Source: Polytrichum commune (lineage: Eukaryota > Streptophyta > Polytrichopsida > Polytrichales > Polytrichaceae). Taken from it: a stretch of 60,000 nt of DNA. The stretch spans positions 8,496,001 through 8,556,000 of the forward strand of contig OX485804.1 in assembly GCA_950295325.1 (NCBI GenBank). Direction: 5' to 3'. The number at the start of each line of letters is the position of its first letter. The first letter of the stretch is position 1. The notes under the pieces were generated by a model. It was not told the DNA's origin. It searched no databases and worked only from the letters and a program-made list of their open reading frames with translations. Below are positions 33,880-43,554 of the stretch, in pieces. The position numbers were made by a program, and so were the translations under genes.

Positions 33880-34900
33880 AGAGAAGTATACGATTGTTGC
33901 GTCAAAAGCCTAACAAAAGGGAAAGCCCCGGGCCCAGATAATATCCCAAATGATATCATTAAAATACTACCAACACAATGGCAAGACCTCCTATACTTAT
34001 TTTTTAAACATTGTTACAAACAAAAAATGATCCCGCAATATTGGAAACATAGTAAGACCATCTTACTACACAAAAATGACGACCCCACCCACATATCCAA
34101 CTATAGACCAGTCTCATTAGCCAATACAATCTATAAACTATACACTAGCACATTAACATCACTCTTAACAAGCTACGGAGAAAAACATAGATTACTACAC
34201 TTTAGCCAAGAAGGCTTTCGACCACAACGAAACACCTCGAGACAAATTCAAACGATTATAGCTACCTTAGAAGATGCAAGACTAACCACAAAAGACATAT
34301 GCTCAACTTATATAGACTTTAGAAATGCCTTCGGCTCTATAGACCACGCAAGACTCCTAGCCATAATGGAGGACCTAGGCTACCCATTAGACGCGGTAGA
34401 AATCGTAGGCAATATCTACACTAACTCCACCACATCCTTCACCGGGAGTCATTTCGGCACGACTCCCCCAATAGAAATAAGCCGCGGGACCATACAAGGG
34501 GACACCCTTAGCCCGTATCTTTTTATCATTTTTCTCGAACCACTACTAAGATGGCTCGAGAAAGATAACATAGGTTATCATTTCAACACGTCCCCCGCGA
34601 CATGTACCACAACCGCATATGCGGATGACCTCGCTATTATAACGGACAACATATTACACATTCAACCACAAGTGAAAAAAACTCCAAAAATTCGCGAAAT
34701 GGTCCCACATGGACCTCAACCTATCAAAATGTGCCATTACCGGATGCCCTAATAAATCTAAACTAAAACCCTCTACCTTCAAAGCATACATCCAATTACA
34801 ACATATCACATACAACTCAAAAAATTTCCCCATCCTCGCCCAAAACGAACCATATACATATTTAGGAATAAACCTCACACCATCACTCAAATGGAACTTA
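33880..34900 (+). other. Reverse transcriptase domain
   Basis: Landmarks: GKAPGPDNIPNDIIK, ISNYRPVSLANTIYKL, FSQEGFRPQRNT, TYIDFRNAFGSIDH (first catalytic Asp), SRGTIQGDTLSPYLF, TAYADDLAI (YADD at 34618-34629), then after a shift at an A-rich site near 34690, WSHMDLNLSKC and YTYLGINL. The order and spacing are those of a non-LTR RT. The frame from 33649 to about 34690 is intact. Confidence 0.92.
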
Positions 34901-36454
34901 CAAAAAGAAATAACGATGAAAAAAATCAAACAACAAAGCCAACTCCTAACTACCTCACCGGCTAGCCTCACACAAAAAATCAAAATCTTGAATACAGTCA
35001 TTAAACCGAGAATAGCATACGCCTACTACGCCGTCCCATTTTCCAAACCGGATATTAAAAAATTAGATAAAATCATTAGCAAATTAACCAAAGAAATTTG
35101 CAACATCCCTAAAAGCTCGGCCAACATTCTCACCCACCTCCCACAAGAGAGCTTCGGCATCAATGTAACCTCCTTACTACCCGACTACATCCGATGCATA
35201 GGACAACAACTAATCCAAGCACTTAACGACCCGGGTCAATTAGGCATTATATACCAAGGGCTAACTAAACATATAGCGGCCAAGTATGGTGGGGCCCGAC
35301 ATCTTCCCAAACTAAAACAACAAGCATGTGTCCGTTCCCCTATAGCCCGAACACTCTTTCTCCTTGAAAGAGAGTACGAAATCCACGTCCACTCTACAAG
35401 CCAAACATTCCCCATCAAAGAAACATCACTAGAAAGAATTTGGAAAACCAACCCAAATTATAACACCCTAACGGATATATCCAAAACCAAGACCCAAAAA
35501 TATCTAGACAAACTATACATATATGGCATTACCACACTAACACAAATCCAAAACCCCACTACCAAAGCCATACTAACCCCGAAAGAATTTCAATCCACAT
35601 ACAAACACATACCCAAAACCATCAAAGAGGCTCTCCAACAAGCAACAATAATGTTCCCCCACCCACCCACAAATTCTACAAACCCAATACAACAAACACC
35701 ACCACAAAGCGAGGTCATGATAAACATCCCCCCCCTAGGACAAGCAATCCAAACAATAATAAAAGAAAAGACCTCCACCAAAAAAGACAAATGGGGTGCA
35801 CAAGCAATAAGGACGAACTACCTTTGCCAATGGCAAGCCCCACAAGGCATCACACAACAATGGAGAAGTGAGTTAGAACTACTACACCCGGATAATCTAT
35901 TTCTAGAACATAACATACTATGTATTGCACATTACCACACAAAACAAGCCGAACTATTAGCCACCCACACATACGCCAATTGCCTTAATCACATACAATC
36001 AAGAGACAACAAATTCATACACCCCCCTCTTCACATCACCAACCTAAAATTATCTATACAAGAATGCAACCCGGATAAAGACATTCAAGTAAACCAACCA
36101 ACCATCCAAATACAAAACTCCGAAGCCAACATATATGACCAAAAAGGAAACTACATGGCCACCATCACCACAGAAAGGCTACAATGGCTATGGAACCAAT
36201 TCTCTTACCACCATTTCTCACAAACCACAAAAGCCCTCCAACCCCCACCACAGAACTTTGAAACTGAAATACTTTGGCTAATACAAAGATACATAACCAT
36301 ACTCCCCAAAAGAAAGCCAAAAAGTATACAACCCCAAAACATGCACCATACAATACACCCGACAATTATCAAAACATTAATAAACTCCCTCAAAATCTCG
36401 CACTCCTACTATTCATCCCCACTCACATGCCCCACACAACTCACACAATATCAC

Positions 36455-36900
36455 TCACCCCACAACTGCGACATAATATTTGGTTCCATAGGACACGCAC
36501 AAATATCTAGATGGAAAGGCATTGGCCTAGCCTACCCCACAAACCATAAAACAACCATTGAAGCCATCCACTGGGCTAGAATGGCGGCCAAAGAAGATTC
36601 AAACACGATCACCATACTCATAATCAACCATAAACGATTGGACCACACAACAAATCCCACTTACCACAAGTGGTGACATACACACCCTCGCAACCATCCC
36701 TCCGCATACCATACTATATAACCCTACGCCGGAATGGCCAAAATATTACCAATACGTAGAACCCTCGCTCACAACAATACTATGTATACATAACCTCGCC
36801 AACCTCACACCAAACCTAAAAACCCCACAAGACCTCACACAAGTACTAGAACACACCATCAATGCACCCATAGACACATTCCCAATCAAACCCACAACGC
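36455..36900 (+). other. Unassigned domain between RT and RNase H
   Basis: Reads DIIFGSIGHAQISRW, KGIGLAYPTN, AIHWARMAAKEDS, TITILIINHK, then in a shifted frame HTLATIPPHTILYNPTPEWP and onward. The order 'D-x(4)-G..HA..+W-x-G-x(3)-(N/Y)-P..' followed by a helix and a 'LII' strand loosely recalls Dam-type N6-adenine methyltransferases found in some other retroelements, but the NPP(Y/F) motif is not intact. I do not claim the identity. Confidence 0.3.
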
Positions 36901-37019
36901 CAAATTACCACATTAAATTCTCAAACATATGGAAAAACGCCCCCATAAAAAACATCCCCCCCCACCAACAATCCCCCAATTAAACCTCCCCATTAAATAC
37001 TACCACCAACACCCCCCCA

Positions 37020-37480
37020 AATTCCACCCACAACAATGCATGTACACAGATGGCTCATTCATTCCACCAACTAAGAACTCCGAAGGTCAAATAGAGGGTG
37101 ACATCGCAGGTTCAGGAGTATACAGCCCCAACACAAACATCCGTATAGCAGAACGACTACCAGGATATCAAAACATACTTAGAGCAGAATTAAATGCTAT
37201 ACTCATAGCAGTCAAAACCATTCAAGTCACAAAAATCGAAACACACATCTTCACAGATAGCCTTAACAACATATATCTACTTAGTAACCATATACAACAC
37301 CCAACCTCACAACACCACCACCCGGACAAAATTCTCATAGCCGCCATCATACACCAAATTTACCTAACACCACACTTAGTACATATACATAAAGTACGTG
37401 CCCACACGGGCATCAAAGGAAATGAAATAGCCGATGCGCTAGCCAACGAAGGCACAACTATAGAAAAACCCACTCCCACA
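37020..37480 (+). other. RNase H domain
   Basis: The four catalytic positions are visible: MYTDGSF (Asp, 37049), RAELNAI (Glu), FTDSLNN (Asp) and the terminal RAHTGIKGNEIADALAN (His/Asp). This is a typical cellular-type RNase H domain as found in I/ingi/R1/Dualen-like LINEs. The frame here is intact (36929-38467). Confidence 0.92.
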
Positions 37481-37804
37481 CCCCATATACACATCGCACA
37501 CGCTACACCATATTGGCTAACAAGTTGTCCCACAGCCACACGCAATGGGGCAATCCGAAACTTGCACACATTCATCACAAAAACACATGAAAAACAAGAA
37601 ATTAGGTTGGCCCAACATAAACACCCATATGTAGACAAATGGCTCTCCAACGACCAAATAAACCACAAACTCTCCAACCACTTTTGGAAAAACAACAAAA
37701 TAACGGACGCCCAAATCACCCAAACTTTAAAATTTCGATATGCCCAATACATGGGTAACCATAGAAAGAATATTTTTTGGCCCCTCAAATTTCAAAACCC
37801 AAAC

Positions 37805-38380
37805 TGTACACTATGCCGTAAAAATGAAAGAGACACATGGCCACACCTACTCTCAACGTGCGAACACCCATACTTAAAGGGCCTAAGAATAGCACGCCAC
37901 AACAAGGCAGTACATCTCATCACCCAAACACTCCAAGCCAACAAACACACCAGATATTACACACTAACAAATGCAGGTAATATCAACAACCACAAGCAAG
38001 AACAAACAGTCCCCGAATGGCTCATCGAATGTCTATGCCCTCAAACCGGCTGTCAATGTCACGCTAGACTAAGACCCAACATCCTATGTATTATAGGAGC
38101 CCCTAACCACACCCCAACACCCATGCTACCATCACACGCACGAACCATCCAATTCATTGAATTCACGTATTGTCACGACAGATTCCCAGAACAAGCCATC
38201 ACACACAAACATGCCAAATACAACCCATTAATCAGCACTATACAAAGCAAGGGATGGAAAACAAACCCTCTTATAACCATCACAGCGGGAGTTAGAGGTG
38301 CCATACACGAACAATCCATCAAAAAATTAGAAGACCTCAAAATCCCAAAATCTAATATCAAAATCCTCATGAAAAACATA
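37805..38380 (+). other. CCHC knuckle and restriction-like endonuclease (RLE) domain
   Basis: A knuckle CTLCRKNERDTWPHLLSTC (C-x2-C..H-x4-C, 37805-37861) is followed by RIARHN (RHN at 37895-37903), RPNIL (38072-38086), IQFIEFTYCHD, KHAKYNPL and ITAGVRGAIH. This is the order seen in R2-type restriction-like endonucleases: knuckle, RHN, (K/R)PD, a D/E strand, K..KY, then a GxxG-type strand. The usual Asp of the PD motif is Asn here (codon AAC, 38078-38080). That is one step from GAC at a CpG, consistent with mutation in this copy. Confidence 0.68.
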
Positions 38381-38467
38381 CATCAAAATGCCATCAAATA
38401 TCTCACATACCTCGTATTAAATAAAAGAAAACTCGATAACAAACAAAACCCCGTTGCACCCCCCTAA

Positions 38468-38659
38468 GAAATTCCCCCCCCCCTCCTTACACTACCCCCC
38501 TTACACTATACTTTCTCTTTCTTGTTACTAACAGAGCCCACCTCCTAACGGAGGCATAACTCCCCATGCTACAACACGGCCCGCCGTGTTTAGCATTCGG
38601 ACAACGGGCTCGCATTCACGCTGGCACAATGTGCGGGCGTTACTTTTTCTTTTCTTTTC
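38468..38659 (+). other. Structured 3' UTR of the LINE
   Basis: After a C-rich stretch, three stem-loops lie close together. cctcc-taac-ggagg is at 38541-38554, an 8-bp stem around aacacggc/gccgtgtt is at 38573-38590, and acgc..gcac-aat-gtgc..gcgt is at 38618-38640. The pair gagccc (38534-38539) and gggctc (38606-38611) can close the first two into a three-way junction. The tail is ctttttcttttcttttct. Such structures are what stringent LINE reverse transcriptases recognise. Confidence 0.75.
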
Positions 38660-38674
38660 TTGGATGAAATATCC

Positions 38675-39944
38675 ATTTGGACCTCTTGTAAATTACCCAC
38701 TTCATTATAATTGATTATGGGCCTAATGATAGAAATACAACTAACAATATATGAATAATACACTTAGTATATTTATAAAGCTAGAACTAATAATACCCAT
38801 ACCTTATGTATATTCTGTAACCCCTAGTCACAAATAATACCCCTTTTGTGCATCAACGTGGGTCTGTATAGGCCATATTGAATGCACCCCCGTGCCATCA
38901 CCACATACTTTCACAGGCTCTTGATAGTGAATTAAAAGGTGACATCTACTTCGGTTCTCTTGGATTCTCCCATAGAGTGCTCACTCTACCGGTCACATAT
39001 GCATTGCATGCACTTCTCTTCTTCCCAAGCTATGCATGAAAAAATCTCTCAACACTAAACCTTCAACTTTGCTTAACCTTCACTTCCTCGTTTCCATCTT
39101 CCATTGACCTACGTTGAGTACACCCACTCAAAACAAATTACATTACAGTGGAAAGTGATGAAACATCACTGTTGAATACAATGCCCACATTTTGCTTCTC
39201 AAAAACCTTTTGATAGTGGATTGAGTGGTGACATACAAGTTGTTCAATTAGACTACATTATCTCTGACATTTAATGTTAACTATTATTTGGAATAATTTG
39301 ATACCATATGCTTTTATTATGAATATCATTTCTTACAAAGTACACAAAGCTAGATTGGACACTATAGAGCAGAATAAGTTTTCCTTGAGAAAATTCTACA
39401 TTCTTTGAAGTCATAATGGCACCGCATAACTGCAAGTAGGAACAAACAAACGCTAAATACCATGAACAATATAGGTCAAGCTCATGATTCTAGTCACTTC
39501 CATTTGGATCTAAGGCTGAGGCATCTTAAATCAATAAAATAAGAGAGTTTGCATCTGTTTAGGACGAGTGATAGCGGGGAATTCTTTGTCTTGCCAAGAG
39601 AAACAAAATCTAAGGAGAATGCAATTATATATAAAACAAATTTAGGACTGTAGAATTTCCTACAAATGTTGAAAGTGTAAACTCTATGCTTAAACATAGT
39701 CAATCTACGGATTAACTCATAGCTGTTCATTTCAATGCCGATCCTTGATTATGATAGTTGTCAAAACTCTTTTGATGGTACTCAATCACAAGAGGCCACC
39801 ACATAAACCTTAACATGTTTGCTTACAAAACATAGATCTTATCTATGTCGGCACTATATAACCCTAATGAGCAGTTACATGGACATGGACAACTATGGAC
39901 GCCTCGATCTTAATCATTCCTACCGGGCATACTCACTAGGCAAA
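38675..39944. other. No gene; R3 repeat copy at about 39060-39200
   Basis: AT-rich sequence between the LINE and unit B. The R3 family copy matches 25990-26140. A phrase about a ttgatagtg(a/g)att motif appears twice (about 38921 and 39213). Nothing else is recognised. Confidence 0.5.
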
Positions 39945-40375
39945 CATGTAAACATCTATCCCACATTCATGGAATGATCGAAGGAGGTAAGTAGTAAGCC
40001 ATGTGCACGTACTTCTCCGAATGACTTCCAAGCATGCACACCTTTTAAAGCCGTCTCCTTTACGTGGTACCCCGGATGAAGGCCGTGGACAAGTTCACTA
40101 GGCTCCAAGTCTTGCCTACAACGATGTCATCCCCTTGTGCCCAAGGAGTACATATCATGCATCGCCGTGGCACCCATCTTGCTTGTCCATCGAAGCACCG
40201 CTCACGTAATGTAAAGGGGAAACGGATCATGGTGGTGACCGATTTAGTGTTCATCCAAAAGTGTCATGATATGAGCCAAAACACCGCCAACCTAAACCTA
40301 AAGAAGTTGGCACGTCCGCAAGACCTCAAACCTCAAGTGGATTTTTCTTGTACCGCAACGTGAATGGCCACATGG

Positions 40376-41349
40376 TGTCGCGCACCTCTCCATGAGGAGT
40401 GCCCGAAACACCATGGGCACAAGGGGGACCCCGGAGTGACACCCGGGACTTGTGGCGCCGTTGGTGAGAGGGCCCAAGTGATCCTAGTGTGGGTGAGGGG
40501 CCCGGGCGTTGGGAACGCCTCCCACCCACGGAGACTAGGAGGCACAAGGGTAAGGCCATGAGCTATGCGGAGCTCATGGCGTGGTGATTCTAGAATGCTC
40601 AAGAACACCTCAATCGGAGGTGTGAGCTAGGAGTTATGGCCATTTGAGTGGGGCGCTGTCCCGGGACAGCGCCCTGCTACAGCAGTGCCTGGGAGTGATT
40701 CCCGGGACTGCCAAGGTTCAAACAGGCATAACTTCCTCACCACTTGCCCGAATGGGGCAAGTGAGGAGTCCATCGGCATCTACGTGAAGCGTAGATGAAG
40801 ATGGAGTGGTCAAGTGTTAGCATTCGACATCATACAAGGAAGTTATGATGGTCTGAAGCTGCTGGGGGCTTCTAGGCCCAGCGGCTAAGGGAAAATGTCC
40901 ACTTGGCCTCAACTCTTGGTAGAGAGACAAGAGGTTGGTTGACGGTGGGGTAGGGGCCCCGCGTAGAGTCCTAGAGGCTTATATGGGTGAGGTGGTGTGG
41001 CCTCACCCACCCGAGGCCGAACGGCACGGCCTCCATGGGCTTTGGCCCATTGCGAGGCCATAGTTGCGTAGAATGGTTCGGGTTGTTGTAGTGTTGCTCC
41101 GGCAATGCGATGATCAACATAAGATGGGACTTCCATGGATGGAAGTCCACATCGAAGAAATAGGTTACCGATTAAGGGGTGAGTCCCGAAAGCAAAGTAG
41201 GAGGGTTGGTTCCCCTCCTTTGAATTATATGGTCCGGGGTAAGAGGAGCTAACCATTAGCATGGCGGTATGCGAAGGGTTAGCGCTCGTAACCTTTGCTA
41301 GAAAGGAAAATTGGCAAGATTGCTAAGGGGGCTAGCAAGGGTTGCGACA
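40376..41349. mobile_element. Probable solo LTR 1 (974 bp)
   Basis: Units A and C show the uninterrupted site. The insert begins tgtcgcgcacc, ends gggttgcgaca, and is flanked by catgg on both sides (40371-40375 and 41350-41354). TG..CA ends with a 5-bp duplication are diagnostic of an LTR. The sequence is GC-rich and has no coding region. It lies immediately upstream of the TATA box of secreted-protein copy B. Confidence 0.85.
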
Positions 41350-41380
41350 CATGGACATCCTTCTCACGGCTTCCCAAGTG

Positions 41381-41389
41381 TATATAAAG
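41381..41389 (+). promoter_or_regulatory. TATA box of secreted-protein gene copy B
   Basis: tatataaag about 150 bp upstream of the ATG. The sequence from here to the ATG is nearly identical in all copies. The solo LTR ends only 31 bp upstream, so upstream promoter elements have been displaced by about 1 kb. Confidence 0.75.
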
Positions 41390-41536
41390 AAGCCTTCTAA
41401 TCCTTTAATATCACGATCCATTTGTGGCTAGCACCAAGGTCTCCTTGATCGAGCTCATATCCGCCTCCATACTTTGAGCTTTCTAGACCTTGGCTAGCTC
41501 CACCTGTAGAACGACAAGTTTCTTGTTTTAGTCACA

Positions 41537-41932
41537 ATGGTGTCTGTTGCGAAGCCCGCTCTTGTGTTCATGCTCATGTTGGCCACTGCGATGGTGGCCC
41601 ACGCCGGGGTGTTGTGTAAGAACGAATGCCCGGTGCCTATCATTGTGAATGGCATTAACATCACCGCGGGCGTTGAGGTGGAGATCGAACTCCTTTTGGA
41701 CGTTGCCCTCAACCTCGTCATAGAAGTGTTGGATGTAACCGGGAAATTGGTTACCGGCTCCTACTATTGCCCATCGGAGGTGACAGCGTTGGCGCTTGTG
41801 GAAGTTGAAGTGGGCATTCAAGTGGTGGTCACAGGAGTCACTACCCTTCTCTCGGGGTTGTTGGGTACGGTGGCGGGGTTGTTGGAGCAGATTTTGGGCC
41901 TCGTCCTTGGAATACTCACTGTTTCGGTTTGA
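41537..41932 (+). CDS. Small secreted Val/Leu-rich protein, copy B
   Basis: 131 residues, identical to copy A except Gln95 for Glu. It has a signal peptide 1-23, Cys 27/31/78, sequon N41-I-T and a hydrophobic C-terminal third ending GILTVSV. An antisense frame of 97 codons covers much of it and is a shadow. The gene body is intact, but a solo LTR sits just upstream of its TATA box and a second insertion lies 20 bp after its stop, so expression may differ from the other copies. Function is unknown. Confidence 0.8.
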   Translation: MVSVAKPALVFMLMLATAMVAHAGVLCKNECPVPIIVNGINITAGVEVEIELLLDVALNLVIEVLDVTGKLVTGSYYCPSEVTALALVEVEVGIQVVVTGVTTLLSGLLGTVAGLLEQILGLVLGILTVSV

Positions 41933-41952
41933 ATGAATTGCGATGATGATAG

Positions 41953-42490
41953 TGTCACGTGAGGTGACATCGGGGGCTAAGTCACGTCAATTTAGGAGTA
42001 AATGGACTCCACTAGGAGTCCATGTGTGTTGGGATGAGTAACAGACTCCATTGGGAGTCCTAGTTAGTTGTTCATCCACTTCATGGATGAACTCCACATA
42101 GGATTGGGGTTGTATGGAGAGGAAGGCCTCTTGACTTGCCATTGTTGTCAAGTCAAGTCTTGTGAGTGTGTTTTGAGAGAGAGAGAGCTTGTTGTTGCTT
42201 TCTCATGGCTATGGTGTAGTAGATTATGAGTAAAGTCTTTGCATTCTTTCTCCACCACTTGCACTCTTGGATTCTCCCTTCGTGGAGTGAGAGATAGCTT
42301 GACTCTTGTGTGTGAATTTTAGAGTTTCTTAAGCTTGTAAGGAGACATTTTAGTTTCTTAAGCTTGGAGAGAGAAACCCTCATCTTGAAGAGGTGGTTGT
42401 TTAGCATTTTAGTTTGCTATTTTATTTTGCTAATTGATGTTGACAACGACACTCGATCTGTTGTGTTTAACGATCTTAGTTTACACGACA
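41953..42490. mobile_element. Probable solo LTR 2 (538 bp)
   Basis: Units A and C read gatgatgataggtttg without interruption. Here an insert begins tgtcacgtgagg and ends tttacacgaca, flanked by atag at 41949-41952 and 42491-42494. The TG..CA ends suggest an LTR; a 4-bp duplication is seen rather than 5, perhaps from one mutated base. The interior has ctcttgtgtgtg and ttaagcttg(t/g)aga phrases but no coding frame. Confidence 0.75.
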
Positions 42491-43167
42491 ATAGGTTTGT
42501 TTGGAGAAACCCTACATCTTTGTGAACAACTAATGTATATGTCTACACAAATTCAAAACAATCTATCCTAGATGGAAAAGTCTAGGGAGGGTATGTCCTC
42601 AACAACTCTTCGTAGGTACATTGAATCGTCCCACTAGCTTGGGCCACAACCACGGTTCCAAATCCACATGTTGATTACCAATCCCCACCAAATCTTATGG
42701 TCTAAAATGAATGTGGGTCACATTGATTAGTCATTTGGAAAATTGATGCATGTGGCTACATTATTTATGCTTTATGTTATGCTTGAACAAATATGCAACA
42801 TGCTGGTTGTAGGAGAAATCAGGGGAAGAAAGGGAGTCTTTGGCTCATAATTTTGCCACCCTAACTAGATACTTAGTTATTGGTTATTTTCATTTTCCTT
42901 GCTTATTTTCACTTCCGTTGATTATTTTCACATTTGGATATTTTCTAGCTAACATGCCTATTAGAATTTGTTTAAGTGTAGTTGTGATATATGCTAATTT
43001 ACGCTCTTCCAGTGAACTTCATGACTTCAATTTAATTTAGATATTCAATCAAATTCACATGACACCTGCTAATTCATTGTGGGATGTGATGTCCATGCAA
43101 GGACATTATCCCAAATTTCAATGTTTGTCAATTGACATTTTGTAAGTTTGTTGTGTTTTATTCACAG

Positions 43168-43308
43168 GCATCGGTGACTCCAAATCGTGGACCCATGAAT
43201 GCCCACAAGGACTTCTACACATGCTATCAAGGGTTGAGTCATGACGACTTGGACATGTTCAGCGATATGCTACCACTTATATATTGCGTCGCAAATATAT
43301 ATTCCTAA
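43168..43308 (+). CDS. Exon-like segment conserved in units A-C (copy B)
   Basis: Same 47-codon stretch as in unit A, after ttcacag|gca. The product ends MLPLIYCVANIYS. See the copy A entry. It is about 1.2 kb downstream of the secreted-protein stop, with a solo LTR in between, so it is not obviously part of that gene. Confidence 0.35.
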   Translation, partial: ASVTPNRGPMNAHKDFYTCYQGLSHDDLDMFSDMLPLIYCVANIYS

Positions 43309-43414
43309 TGTGATGTAATCGTATTAGTTACATCTTTAGAATTGCAAAGCCATCCATAGGTACACTCCAAATGCCATGTGACTTCCAACCTGAAGAGTAG
43401 AAGAAAAAACTTAC

Positions 43415-43554
43415 AATACTCGTAATCGGTCATGCACATGGGATGCATAGAAACAATAAGGTATGAGGTTTTAGTGTTGCAATTGTCAATTTGAGGTGCA
43501 AAGTTGGCAATGTTGTATGACAATGGGATTGTGATGTTGTCGTAGATCCTTTTT
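43415..43554 (-). CDS. Antisense exon-like segment in unit B
   Basis: On the minus strand, ttcttatag|aaa acceptor and tatt|gtaagt donor bound 140 nt that are open and read IYDNITIPLSYNIANFAPQI and onward to MHPMCMTDYEY. Related sequence lies in unit A (about 15410-15530, +) with a stop, and in unit C (about 49675-49805, -). I cannot assign it. It points opposite to the neighbouring exon-like segment. Confidence 0.3.

Larger units (their letters stand above)
30702..38467 (+). pseudogene. LINE ORF2 polyprotein: 2A, APE, RT, RNase H, RLE
   Basis: ORF2 can start at an ATG (30702) that overlaps the ORF1 stop (atggatag), suggesting coupled reinitiation; another in-frame ATG is at 31440. It is open to 32831, then continues in shifted frames. 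I count frameshifts near 32820, 33640-33840, 34690, 36670 and 36955, and stops near 32977 and 33159. The frame before the 2A motif is about 290 codons, with a hydrophobic start (PLYLICYSLMLFYNK, LLLLLQVLAYFMYLY). Domain positions are given in separate entries. The product would make, copy and insert element DNA by target-primed reverse transcription. Confidence 0.85.
26911..38659 (+). mobile_element. Full-length 11.7-kb non-LTR retrotransposon (LINE), Dualen/RandI-like
   Basis: Perfect 15-bp duplications ttggatgaaatatcc at 26896-26910 and 38660-38674 bound the element, and the 3' end is a short tttct-type tail. The order is a long 5' leader, ORF1 (28310-30709), ORF2 (30702-38467) and a structured 3' UTR. 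ORF2 encodes a 2A motif, APE endonuclease, reverse transcriptase, an unassigned domain, RNase H, a CCHC knuckle and a restriction-like endonuclease. Two endonucleases in one element are the hallmark of the Dualen/RandI clade described from Chlamydomonas; plant LINEs are usually L1 or RTE with one. The plus strand is strikingly A/C-rich and G-poor. Several frameshifts and stops mean this copy is not autonomous. Confidence 0.92.

Noticed and set aside
25990-39200. R3 repeat copies on both sides of the LINE as its termini
   Set aside because: They lie 0.4-0.9 kb outside the exact 15-bp target duplications, so they are pre-existing repeats and not element ends.
41528-41821. Antisense frame over the secreted-protein gene (also 48482-48775)
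   Set aside because: Shadow of the real gene. The sense strand has signal peptide, TATA box and start context.
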